A DNA stretch of 64,000 nucleotides, from the NCBI GenBank assembly GCA_035403225.1, contig DAONET010000011.1, forward strand, positions 3,169 to 67,168. The letters run 5' to 3'. Both the position numbers and the translations under genes were made by a program. Shown here piece after piece: positions 46,808 to 55,062 of the stretch; within the stretch, counting starts at the first letter, position 1; every line of letters begins with the position of its first letter. Origin of the DNA: DAIRDK01 sp035403225 (GTDB lineage: Bacteria > Bacteroidota > Bacteroidia > Bacteroidales > FEN-979). Under the pieces are notes generated by a model that saw only the letters and a list, made by a program, of their open reading frames with translations, was not told where the DNA came from and did no database searches.

Positions 46808-48694
46808 TTATTTTATTCCCAGTCGTTGCTGGTATCCACTCAACGTCTCCAGCAGGTTGCTGCGGACATGTACAAAGTCGTTTACACCGGCCGCTTTGAG
46901 CGTCTCCAGGTCATCTTTGGGATAACCCGCCATCACGATCCAGGCATCAGGCTTCCTGTCATGGATCAGCCGGCAAATCTCCGGCGCGGCCTGAAGAGCC
47001 TCTTCATCCGAACTGCAGAGAACAATGATCTCTGCTCCCGAAACCACAGCCGCTTCAGCTCCTTCGCCGAAATCTGTGAACCCGGGATTATCCTGGATAT
47101 TGTATCCGGCACATCCGAAGAAATTGGTGATAAAACTGGCGCGTGCCCTCAGCATGGAGAGATTCCCGAATGTAAACAGGAAGACATCCGGCCGTTTTCC
47201 ACCGTTCTTTACATGCTGTTCCGTGGCCAGGCGCAATGACTCAAACCCCGAGGAAACCCGGAATTCCTGCAGCCGCGGATACGTTGAAGTCCCCGTACTC
47301 CCGCCTTGTGGCCGGGTATCAGCCTTGTCGAGCATCTGCTCCAGCGAGTTGGGATATTGATTGGTGCCGATCTGGATGAGTTTGCGCTTTGCCAGGTCAG
47401 CGGTTTTTTGCATGGCTGACTTTGCCACCATATCCTGAACCGTCCCTGCCTTGATGGCAGCGATCATTCCTCCCTGCTCTTCAATCCTGCGGAACAAAGC
47501 CCAGGCTTCGGTAGCGATGGAATTGGTCAGGTTTTCGATATAATAGGAACCGGCTGCAGGATCTACGATCCGGTCAAGATACGATTCCTCTTTCATGATC
47601 ATCTGTTGGTTCAACGCAATCCGTTCCGAGAAGTCATCGGGAGTGGCATAAGCTGCGTCAAACGGAAGAACGACCAGGGTATCCGTGTTTCCAAGAATGG
47701 CTGACATACCTTCGGTGGTTGTCCGCAACATGTTTACATACGGATCGTAAATGGTCTTGTTCCACAAAGCCGTCCGGCTCTGGATATCCATCTTCATCGA
47801 ATTTTCATCCGAAGGCCCGTATTGTTCCACAATCCTGGCCCAGAGCAAACGGGCGGCGCGGAGTTTCGCGATCTCCATGAAATAATTCGGACCGATAGCA
47901 AAGGTGAAGGAAAGACGGGAGGCTACGGCGTCGGCGGAAAATCCTTTATCCGTCAGCATCGCCATATATTCGTTCCCCGAAGCCAGGGCGAAAGCCAACT
48001 CCTGCACAAGGGTGGAGCCGGCATCCTGGAATAAGTGACTGTTTACCGTGATGGCGCGGAACCGGGGTACCCGTTTCTGCACCGTGTTCATCAGGTACAC
48101 CGCCTCTTCCACGTTGCTCTCCAGCGAACGGTAGAAGTCACCGTGCAACAGCAGGTAGGCGATGAGGTCGAAATTCAGCGATCCGCTGGTGTGATCACCC
48201 TGCTCATTGCGGTTGGTCAGCTCATACAATAACAGCTCCAGCGAGAGCGGGAAGGAACGTGAATGAACAAAATGAATGCCGGTAGCAGCGAAGGAGATCC
48301 CTTCGAGTAACTGCATCAACTGCTTGTGAGTGGTGATCTCCGTGACATTGAACCCGACGGCGCCCGCTCCTTCTTTTATAGCTTCCAGCGCCTTCCGGTT
48401 GGCAATCCGGATATCCGTCTCCGCAATATCCTTCCGGATGATCCAGGCATTTTCTTTGGTCCTTGTTCCCCTGACAAACGGGGCCTCTCCTGGCGGTACG
48501 TCCAGGTATTCAAGACCCTTCAGGTCTTCGGCCCGGTAATAAGGCCGTACATCGAATCCTTCATCCGTTTTCCAGATCAGCTTCCGGGCATAATCAGCTC
48601 CTTTAAGGTCGGCATTGATCTGAGCTTCCCATTCCTCGACAGACACAGGAGGAAACTCCGGAAACAGGCGTTCGTTCTGCTCTTTTTCAGCCAT
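46808..48694 (-). CDS. mutA: Methylmalonyl-CoA mutase small subunit
   Basis: Partner of the large subunit, 628 aa. The same barrel and Rossmann domains are present in degenerate form: WIIRKDIAETDIRIANRKALEAI, AVTVNSHLFQDAGS-like sequence and LSFTFAIGPNYFMEIAKLRAARLLWA. The C-terminal domain lacks the DxHxxG motif (it reads FGNLSMLRARASF instead), so it does not bind cobalamin, as known for this subunit. It is the first gene of mutA-mutB-M16-O-methyltransferase, with a -7 element about 60 bp upstream of its ATG. No epimerase, MeaB or carboxylase genes are adjacent. Confidence 0.97.
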   Translation of the reverse strand: MAEKEQNERLFPEFPPVSVEEWEAQINADLKGADYARKLIWKTDEGFDVRPYYRAEDLKGLEYLDVPPGEAPFVRGTRTKENAWIIRKDIAETDIRIANRKALEAIKEGAGAVGFNVTEITTHKQLMQLLEGISFAATGIHFVHSRSFPLSLELLLYELTNRNEQGDHTSGSLNFDLIAYLLLHGDFYRSLESNVEEAVYLMNTVQKRVPRFRAITVNSHLFQDAGSTLVQELAFALASGNEYMAMLTDKGFSADAVASRLSFTFAIGPNYFMEIAKLRAARLLWARIVEQYGPSDENSMKMDIQSRTALWNKTIYDPYVNMLRTTTEGMSAILGNTDTLVVLPFDAAYATPDDFSERIALNQQMIMKEESYLDRIVDPAAGSYYIENLTNSIATEAWALFRRIEEQGGMIAAIKAGTVQDMVAKSAMQKTADLAKRKLIQIGTNQYPNSLEQMLDKADTRPQGGSTGTSTYPRLQEFRVSSGFESLRLATEQHVKNGGKRPDVFLFTFGNLSMLRARASFITNFFGCAGYNIQDNPGFTDFGEGAEAAVVSGAEIIVLCSSDEEALQAAPEICRLIHDRKPDAWIVMAGYPKDDLETLKAAGVNDFVHVRSNLLETLSGYQQRLGIK

Positions 48695-48754
48695 TGTTGA
48701 TGTGATTTAATTCCGCTTTGCCGGGAATGAAGCCGGCAAAACCAAAATAGAGAG

Positions 48755-48762
48755 CAAAGTTA
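48755..48762 (-). promoter_or_regulatory. -7 element for mutA
   Basis: Minus-strand TAACTTTG (plus CAAAGTTA) matches TAnnTTTG, 60 bp before the mutA ATG. No spaced -33 TTTG. Confidence 0.42.
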
Positions 48763-48805
48763 ATGATTTATCCGAGAAAAACGGCTGGAAGAATGAACTT
48801 CGAAA

Positions 48806-48821
48806 CCCTGTCCTGACAGGG
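48806..48821. repeat. Short palindrome between divergent genes
   Basis: CCCTGTCCTGACAGGG is an exact 16-bp inverted repeat, followed at once by TAACAGGACTGC. It lies between mutA and the TIGR01777 gene and is not next to a T-tract, so it is not a normal terminator. It could be an operator or a repetitive palindromic element. Confidence 0.45.
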
Positions 48822-48887
48822 TAACAGGACTGCAAAAAAAAATTCAGGTTTTTGTTGACTTTCCTGAGTAATTTTATAAAAAAAAGT

Positions 48888-49745
48888 ATGCGGATATCTG
48901 TCAGCGGAGCAAGCGGTCTCGTAGGAAGAGCGCTGGTCAATGAGGCGGTACGCAAGGGGCATGAGGTCATCATCATGGACCGCGACTCTTTTCAACTGCC
49001 CATGGAGGAATTTGTCCGGACAAAAATCGATGGAGCAGAAGCGGTGATCAACCTGGCTGGAGCGCCTGTCCTGAAACGATGGACAGATTCATGGAAGGAG
49101 GAGATCCGTAACAGCCGTATCCTAACCACCCGCAAAATAGCCGGTGCCATCAGCCAGGCGATCGTGAAACCCCGTGTGATGATTTCGTTTTCGGCCATCG
49201 GGATCTATGATTCAGTCAACACACATACGGAAGAGAGTAACAGCTTTAGTACCGGGTTCCTTGCTGAGGTATGCAAAGAGTGGGAAGCAGAAGCGGGAAA
49301 AGCCATCCCTTTTACCCGCCTGGCGATTCTCCGGTGCGGGGTTGTCATCAGCGGCAACGGCGGAATAGTCGAAAGGCTCCGAGGGCCCTTCAGCTATGGT
49401 CTGGGCGCAACCATCGGCAACGGGAAACAAGCTTTTTCCTTCATCTGTATCGATGACCTCATTGCCTTAATCTTAACCATCCTGGAAAATGAAACCATGT
49501 CGGGGATTTACAACGCGGTGGAACCTTGGCCCACCACCAACGACCATTTTACCCATGTGCTCGGGAAAGTGCTGAACCAACCTGCCGCCCTCCGGATCCC
49601 TCGTTTTATCTTTAAAATGATCTATGGAGAAAGCGCCACCATCCTGACAGAAGGTCAGCGGGTACTCCCCGATCGCCTGATGAAAGAAAACTTCCCTTTC
49701 ACCTGCATCACCATCGAGAAAGCGCTGGTGAAAGCCTTGCGGTAA
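48888..49745 (+). CDS. TIGR01777-family NAD(P)-dependent oxidoreductase
   Basis: Short-chain dehydrogenase-like protein of 285 aa. The Rossmann motif is ISVSGASGLVGRALVNEAVRKGHEV, followed by the TIGR01777 signature VINLAGAPVLKRWTDSWKEEIRNSRILTT, SAIGIYDSVNTHTEES and the C-terminal DUF1731 region (PRFIFKMIYGESATILTEGQRVLPDRLMKENFPF). Members are putative sugar-nucleotide epimerases without a proven reaction. The ATG at 48888 begins directly at the Rossmann fold; the longer frame from 48852 is not needed. Confidence 0.93.
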   Translation: MRISVSGASGLVGRALVNEAVRKGHEVIIMDRDSFQLPMEEFVRTKIDGAEAVINLAGAPVLKRWTDSWKEEIRNSRILTTRKIAGAISQAIVKPRVMISFSAIGIYDSVNTHTEESNSFSTGFLAEVCKEWEAEAGKAIPFTRLAILRCGVVISGNGGIVERLRGPFSYGLGATIGNGKQAFSFICIDDLIALILTILENETMSGIYNAVEPWPTTNDHFTHVLGKVLNQPAALRIPRFIFKMIYGESATILTEGQRVLPDRLMKENFPFTCITIEKALVKALR

Positions 49746-49748
49746 GGT

Positions 49749-51917
49749 TTATTTCACCAGCGTCATCTCGTCGACCAGGTGTCCGGCGCCGGCATATATA
49801 TCCATGATAAAAAGACAATAACGGATATCCAGGGTGATATTCCTGCATTGCGACGGATCGTACATCAGGTCGCTCATGGTTCCCTCCCAGTTCCGGTCAA
49901 AATTCAACCCGATGAGTTGGCCTTCGGCATTCAGTACCGGGCTCCCTGAATTGCCGCCCGTAGTGTGATTGCTCGCCGTAAAAGCTACATGGAGCGTACC
50001 GTCAGCATCCGCATAGCGCCCGAAACGATGCGCGGTCAGCAGCTCTTTGAGTTTCGGATCCACTACGTAATCGTAAATTTCAGGATCTTCTTTGGCAAGA
50101 ATCCCCTCGGTGGTGGTGAAATAGTGGTAGGTCACCCCGTCGGCAGGAGAATACTGATCTACCTTCCCGTATGAAACCCGGAGGGTGGAATTGGCATCCG
50201 GATAAAAATGATGATCCTGCTGCATCTCCATCTGTCCGGCCATGTATAACCTCTGCAGGCTGTCGATACGGATCTGAAGCGGCTTTAGTTCCTTCCCGGT
50301 AAGGGCTTTCATCCGGTCATTCACACTCTTCGCGTAAATATATCCGGGATCACGAAGTATCTTCTTACTATCCGAAGGAGAAAAAGAAGATAAAAACCTG
50401 TTTAACCTGGAAGAATCGGCAAACAAGGTCCGTTGGTACAGGTCTGTTACGAAGTGATCGGTGTTTCCGTCGTATTTTTCGGTGATCAGCCTGAAGACCG
50501 AAGGCTGCATTTCCGGGCTGACATTTTTCTGCAGAACAGGCAACATGGCTTTCATGATCTTCCGGTCAACTGCTGCATTATAGTTTTTAAAAAATCCGGC
50601 CACATTGTCTTTTCTTTTCTTCACTTCAGATGCGATCTCCTCATCCGTGACTCCTTTTTTCTTACAAAGAGCGATCAGATTATCGTAACTTCCCGCCATA
50701 CGGATGATTTCAGGCGCCATGGCTGCTTCACTGAGGTAGACCGACCCCATTGCCACCGGCTCATAGGCATCATACGCCTTTTCGAAAGCCGGCAACAAAC
50801 CTCCGAACTTCATTTTCCGGGTCTCATCTTCTGCCGACCAGGCCATAAACTGTTTTTCGTACTCCTGTTTCACGGTAATACCGTCGAGTTGTTTGATCCC
50901 GCGTGTTTCCCCGATCATCTTCTTCCAGTAATTGGCGATGCCGGCGTATTTCGAAGCATACTGAATTCCGATCAACCGGTTGGTATCCATCGCAGCGCCA
51001 ATAATATCCAGACGCTGCCGCCGTAACGCTATCCTGACCGGGTTTTCTTTAAAAGCCGTGTATTCCACTCCCCGTGCCGGCAGGTATTCGCGGGTGGTCC
51101 CGGGATATCCGAAGACAAAAGTAAAATCTCCCCGGTTATACCCTTTGATGGAAACCGGAAGAAAATAACGGGGATGATAGGGTACATTCTCCGGAGAATA
51201 GTCTGCAGGAAGATTGTCTTTCCCGACATAAATTCTGAAGACCGAGAAATCGCCGGTATGACGTGGCCACATCCAGTTATCGGTGTCACCGCCGAACTTC
51301 CCGATGGATGAGGGAGGAGCGCCTACCAACCGGATATCTTTGAACACCTCCGATACAAGCAGGTAAAACTGATTCCCTGAAAAGAAAGGCCGCACCCGGG
51401 CTATGTAATGATTCCCCTTCATGGCTTCCTTTTCGATGGCAGCATTGTTTTTCGCAATCAACGCAGCCCTTGCTGACTCTGTCATATCCGGTGTAACGCC
51501 TTTCAGCGTCTGCTCCGTGACTTCATTCATGCTGATGAGCATGGTCACCGTCAATCCTTTCACCGGTAGTTCTTCGCTCTTTTTCATGGCCCAGAATCCG
51601 TCGGCGAGATAATCATGTTCCAGGGAACTCAATCCCTGTATCGATCCGTATCCGCAATGATGATTGGTCAGCAATAATCCCTCGGAGGAAACGATTTCGC
51701 CCGTGCATCCCTGCCCGAATAAAACGATGGCGTCTTTCAGTGAAGAATGGTTGAGGCTGTATATGTCTTCGGCCGTCAGCCGGAATCCCATCGATTGCAT
51801 CTGCGCGATGTTGAACTGCTGAAGTAGCATAGGAATCCACATGCCTTCCCCGGCAACGGCGCCTGACGAAGCAAAAACCATCCATGACAACAGGAGCCTG
51901 AGTATAATCTTTTTCAT
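49749..51917 (-). CDS. S46 dipeptidyl-peptidase (DPP11-like)
   Basis: Exported serine exopeptidase of 722 aa that releases dipeptides from peptide N-termini. Signal peptide about 1-22. The S46 triad is visible: His in TNHHCGYG (H87), Asp in HTGDFSVFRIYVG, Ser in GGNSGSPV (S657). The residue eighteen positions after the serine is Arg675 (FDRNWEG), the position that is Arg673 in P. gingivalis DPP11 and Gly in DPP7. That predicts preference for Asp or Glu at P1. It is the last gene of the dNK-kdsB-HU/SPOR-trmB-DPP run, 13 bp after trmB. Supports growth on proteins. Confidence 0.96.
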   Translation of the reverse strand: MKKIILRLLLSWMVFASSGAVAGEGMWIPMLLQQFNIAQMQSMGFRLTAEDIYSLNHSSLKDAIVLFGQGCTGEIVSSEGLLLTNHHCGYGSIQGLSSLEHDYLADGFWAMKKSEELPVKGLTVTMLISMNEVTEQTLKGVTPDMTESARAALIAKNNAAIEKEAMKGNHYIARVRPFFSGNQFYLLVSEVFKDIRLVGAPPSSIGKFGGDTDNWMWPRHTGDFSVFRIYVGKDNLPADYSPENVPYHPRYFLPVSIKGYNRGDFTFVFGYPGTTREYLPARGVEYTAFKENPVRIALRRQRLDIIGAAMDTNRLIGIQYASKYAGIANYWKKMIGETRGIKQLDGITVKQEYEKQFMAWSAEDETRKMKFGGLLPAFEKAYDAYEPVAMGSVYLSEAAMAPEIIRMAGSYDNLIALCKKKGVTDEEIASEVKKRKDNVAGFFKNYNAAVDRKIMKAMLPVLQKNVSPEMQPSVFRLITEKYDGNTDHFVTDLYQRTLFADSSRLNRFLSSFSPSDSKKILRDPGYIYAKSVNDRMKALTGKELKPLQIRIDSLQRLYMAGQMEMQQDHHFYPDANSTLRVSYGKVDQYSPADGVTYHYFTTTEGILAKEDPEIYDYVVDPKLKELLTAHRFGRYADADGTLHVAFTASNHTTGGNSGSPVLNAEGQLIGLNFDRNWEGTMSDLMYDPSQCRNITLDIRYCLFIMDIYAGAGHLVDEMTLVK

Positions 51918-51930
51918 AGTAAAAGTAATT

Positions 51931-52587
51931 TCAGATGATAAAGCGGATGTAGAAGATCGGCTTGTTCATGGAGAGCCAGATCTGTTCGTAGTATGTCTGA
52001 ACCAACGTCACATCATGGTCGGTGCCGGAATGGTACAGGTCGGTAGTCTCCCATTCCACCTTCAGTCGCATTTCCCGGATGACCTCCCGGGTATATTCAA
52101 AAAATTCAGGATCGTCTGTTTTCAGGTGAATGATGCCGCCGGGCGCCATTACCTGGCGATACCGTTCAATGAATCCCGGCGAAGTAAGCCTTTTCCGTTC
52201 ATGCTTCGGCTGCGGATCGGGGAATGTGATCCAAATCTCGGCCACCTCACCAGGCGCAAACAGCAAAGGCAGGTTATTCACCTGGGTACGAATGAAAGCC
52301 ACGTTCTTCAGATGCTCTTCGGCAACGGACTTACATCCTCTCCATAACCGTGATCCTTTAATATCAATACCGATGAAGTTGTGGGACGGGTATTTCTTTG
52401 CCAGCCCTACGGTATATTCTCCTTTGCCACATCCGAGTTCAAGAATGACGGGATGGTTGTTCCCGAAGAACTCATTTCCCCATTGCGATCTCATCCGGAA
52501 TCCCTCGGTGAGTTCACGATAGAAAGGTTGAAAGAGATGAGGAAAGGTAAGATTCTCTGTGAAATGAACCAGTTTCTTCTTCGCCAT
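51931..52587 (-). CDS. trmB: tRNA (guanine-N7-)-methyltransferase
   Basis: Methylates G46 in the tRNA variable loop with SAM. The 218 aa have NHPVILELGCGKGEYTVGLA (SAM site), HNFIGIDIKGSRLWRG, the catalytic/Pro-rich region IWITFPDPQPKHERKRLTS and GGIIHLKTDDPEFFEYT. The start is the ATG at 52587; the gene begins 6 bp after the HU/SPOR gene stop. Confidence 0.98.
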   Translation of the reverse strand: MAKKKLVHFTENLTFPHLFQPFYRELTEGFRMRSQWGNEFFGNNHPVILELGCGKGEYTVGLAKKYPSHNFIGIDIKGSRLWRGCKSVAEEHLKNVAFIRTQVNNLPLLFAPGEVAEIWITFPDPQPKHERKRLTSPGFIERYRQVMAPGGIIHLKTDDPEFFEYTREVIREMRLKVEWETTDLYHSGTDHDVTLVQTYYEQIWLSMNKPIFYIRFII

Positions 52588-52593
52588 GAAAAA

Positions 52594-53604
52594 CTATTTA
52601 ACCAGTAACCACGCTCCCTCGAAGCCCTGGGACCTGATCTGGCGGAGGGCGGCAATGGCGTCACCCCGGTTGGCAAAGGTGCCGGCCGTGACCCGGTGGA
52701 GACCTCCCGGAGTCACATCATAGAGAGAGGCGGAAATTCCTTCCCGGTTCAAATGGGAGACCAGTTTCGCCGCATTCTCTTCCACCCGGAAAGCCCCGAT
52801 GATAATGGCAAAAGAACCATCGTTCCGGATTACCGCGGTTTTCGCCGGTTCAGGAGTAACAACCGGTACGGAATTAACCTTCTGTGATGACAGTATGATT
52901 GGTTTTGCCACAGGGACAGCCTTTTTCAGGGACGCCGGGCTGGCGATTCGCTCTACCGGACTAAACGGGGAGAGTTTGGTGGAAATGGATGAAAGAATGT
53001 CGGCATATGTCAGTCCGTTGGTGCGGATGCGATCATATCCCGAGATGCTCATCAAAATGGCAACGCCGACAGGCAGAGCAAGAACGGCAGCCCATTTCAG
53101 CGGGCGGGCGATCGCTTTTTTTGCCATGTGACGGGGGATAGAGAGTTCTTCAGCTTCCGGTTCCAAAACTTCCTCCGGCTGTTCTTTCCTGACAGGAACC
53201 GAGAAAAACGGTTGCAATCCGTACGATTCGGCTAACAGGTTATGGCGGAGGTCCTGAGAGAACTGGATCGTCCCCTCCTCGCCCAGATATAACCTGCCCA
53301 CATCGCGGATGACCACCTGCTTATTCATCTTCAGACGTAACTGGCAATCCTCTGCATACTTACGCACCATTTCGTTCGCTTCTGCAAATGGAATCCGCTC
53401 TTCCCGCGCAATGTGATCGGCCAGCAAGCCATCGTTTCTGCGCAGGTTGATGTTGAATAACAATTTTTTATACGGAGGCTGAAAAATATGATAGACCGGA
53501 TTGATCCCGGCAGGATGATAGCTTCCGATGAAGCCGCCAAGGCCCGGGATAATCACGCAGTCGTGCTGCTCGAGGAGCTCGGATATGTATAATTTACTCT
53601 CCAT
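52594..53604 (-). CDS. HU-CCDC81 and SPOR domain membrane protein
   Basis: Single-pass membrane protein of 336 aa. Two HU-CCDC81-type domains cover about 1-140 (LYISELLEQHDCVIIPGLGGFIGSYHPA, RDVGRLYLGEEGTIQF). One transmembrane helix lies at 171-188, and a C-terminal SPOR domain at about 265-336 (FAIIIGAFRVEENAAKLVSHL, HRVTAGTFANRGDA). SPOR domains bind septal peptidoglycan stripped of side chains, so a role at the division site is likely. The topology puts the HU domains in the cytoplasm and SPOR in the periplasm, but it was not shown that they bind DNA. Confidence 0.92.
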   Translation of the reverse strand: MESKLYISELLEQHDCVIIPGLGGFIGSYHPAGINPVYHIFQPPYKKLLFNINLRRNDGLLADHIAREERIPFAEANEMVRKYAEDCQLRLKMNKQVVIRDVGRLYLGEEGTIQFSQDLRHNLLAESYGLQPFFSVPVRKEQPEEVLEPEAEELSIPRHMAKKAIARPLKWAAVLALPVGVAILMSISGYDRIRTNGLTYADILSSISTKLSPFSPVERIASPASLKKAVPVAKPIILSSQKVNSVPVVTPEPAKTAVIRNDGSFAIIIGAFRVEENAAKLVSHLNREGISASLYDVTPGGLHRVTAGTFANRGDAIAALRQIRSQGFEGAWLLVK

Positions 53605-53637
53605 GGAACCGCATTTTGGAGCCGCTAAGATATAAAA

Positions 53638-54405
53638 TCAAGGCCGGTTTTGAGGCGGGTTGTTAGTAATTTTTAATAAGTCGGCCGGTGTGTCAATGGC
53701 AATCGTTTCATACTCGGTTTCTTCCACAGAGATTTGGAAACCGGCCTCCAGCCAGCGAAGCTGTTCCAGCGATTCGGCTTTCTCCAGCGATGATGTCGGT
53801 AAAGAGACCAGCATGGACAGCACATCCGGCCGGTACCCGTAAATGCCTACGTGCCGGAAAAAAACACCCTGTCGCCCCCATTCGTTCTCTGCCACATTTC
53901 TCATGAACGGGATGGGCGATCTGCTGAAATACAACGCCTGATGACCACTGGTAAAAACGACCTTCACTACGTTGGGATTGCGGATATCTTCTTCGGAGAC
54001 AATCCGTTTGGCCAGCGTCGCGATCTGAACATCCGGATCAAGAAATGCATGGATCACTTCCGAGATCTGAGCCGGATCAATAAAAGGCTCATCCCCCTGA
54101 ATGTTGACGACAGCCTCCGGCTTCGGTGACTTGTGGTTTTTACAAAGGGCGGAAACCACTTCGGCACAACGTTCTGTTCCGCTGGTATGCTTTTCCGATG
54201 TCATGACCACTTCACCGCCAAAACCGGCCACGTGAGTATAAATCGCCTTACTGTCAGTGGCTACTACCACCCGCGAGAGATCACGACACTCCAGGCATTG
54301 CTCATAGACCCGGCGGATCATCGACTTCCCGTCGATCAAAGCCAACGGCTTTCCCGGAAAGCGGGTCGACGCATACCGGGCAGGAATAATCCCTAGTACA
54401 TTCAT
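53638..54405 (-). CDS. kdsB: 3-deoxy-manno-octulosonate cytidylyltransferase
   Basis: Makes CMP-Kdo from CTP and Kdo for lipopolysaccharide. The 255 aa begin VLGIIPARYASTRFPGKPLALIDGKSM and contain RVVVATDSKAIYTHV, VVMTSEKHTSGTERCAEV, VVNIQGDEPFIDP and a conserved HVGIYGYRPDVL. Together with rfaE2 it supports an LPS-bearing outer membrane. The gene starts 2 bp after the deoxynucleoside kinase. Confidence 0.98.
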   Translation of the reverse strand: MNVLGIIPARYASTRFPGKPLALIDGKSMIRRVYEQCLECRDLSRVVVATDSKAIYTHVAGFGGEVVMTSEKHTSGTERCAEVVSALCKNHKSPKPEAVVNIQGDEPFIDPAQISEVIHAFLDPDVQIATLAKRIVSEEDIRNPNVVKVVFTSGHQALYFSRSPIPFMRNVAENEWGRQGVFFRHVGIYGYRPDVLSMLVSLPTSSLEKAESLEQLRWLEAGFQISVEETEYETIAIDTPADLLKITNNPPQNRP

Positions 54406-54407
54406 TA

Positions 54408-55022
54408 TCAGAATAATCCGTTTAATTGTGCATTGACATTATCGATCACGATCCCAAGCTGATCAGGGCTTTCGCTGAACTTGATATTATCGACATCGAC
54501 CACCAGTAATTTCCCGAGTTTATACCCCTCTGCCCACTCTTCGTACCTCTCGTTGAGGTTTTTGAGATAATCGAGCCGGATGGCGCTTTCATATTCCCGT
54601 CCGCGTTTCTGAATCTGGCTGACCAGCGTAGGAACACTGGCCCTCAGGTAGATCAGCAGATCAGGTGGCTGGATCAGGCTGCTGACCAACTCGAACAGCG
54701 AAAGATAATTTTCGAAATCACGGCTGCTCATCAGGTTCATCGAATGAAGATTGGGAGCGAAAATGTAAGCATCCTCGTAAATGGTACGGTCCTGGATCAC
54801 ATTCTTTTTCGATTTCCTGATCTGAATGATCTGGCGAAACCGGTGATTCAGAAAATAGATCTGAAGGTTGAATGACCATCGCTGCATGTCTTCGTAAAAA
54901 CTCTGCAGATATGGATTGGTATCGATATCCTCATAATGTGGAGACCATCCGAAGTTTTTGGCCAACAAAGCCGTCAGGGTTGTCTTTCCTGAGCCGATGT
55001 TACCGGCTACTGCAATGTGCAT
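54408..55022 (-). CDS. Deoxynucleoside kinase
   Basis: Phosphorylates deoxynucleosides in nucleotide salvage, with ATP. The 204 aa begin IAVAGNIGSGKTTLTALLAKNFGW (P-loop) and contain YFLNHRFRQIIQI, VIQDRTIYEDAYIFA (ERS-type motif with DRT), YLRASVPTLVSQIQKRGREYE (lid) and a conserved YLKNLNERYEEW. The pattern is that of bacterial deoxyadenosine/deoxyguanosine kinases. The start has a -7 element 20-27 bp upstream. Confidence 0.94.
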   Translation of the reverse strand: MHIAVAGNIGSGKTTLTALLAKNFGWSPHYEDIDTNPYLQSFYEDMQRWSFNLQIYFLNHRFRQIIQIRKSKKNVIQDRTIYEDAYIFAPNLHSMNLMSSRDFENYLSLFELVSSLIQPPDLLIYLRASVPTLVSQIQKRGREYESAIRLDYLKNLNERYEEWAEGYKLGKLLVVDVDNIKFSESPDQLGIVIDNVNAQLNGLF

Positions 55023-55041
55023 AGGTTTGATATTAGATAGT

Positions 55042-55049
55042 CAAAGGTA
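55042..55049 (-). promoter_or_regulatory. -7 element for the deoxynucleoside kinase run
   Basis: Minus-strand TACCTTTG (plus CAAAGGTA), 20 bp before the ATG at 55022, in the 40-bp gap after the GH3 gene. It suggests a promoter separating the kinase-kdsB-HU/SPOR-trmB-DPP run from GH3. Confidence 0.45.
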
Positions 55050-55062
55050 AAAAAAGAACTTG

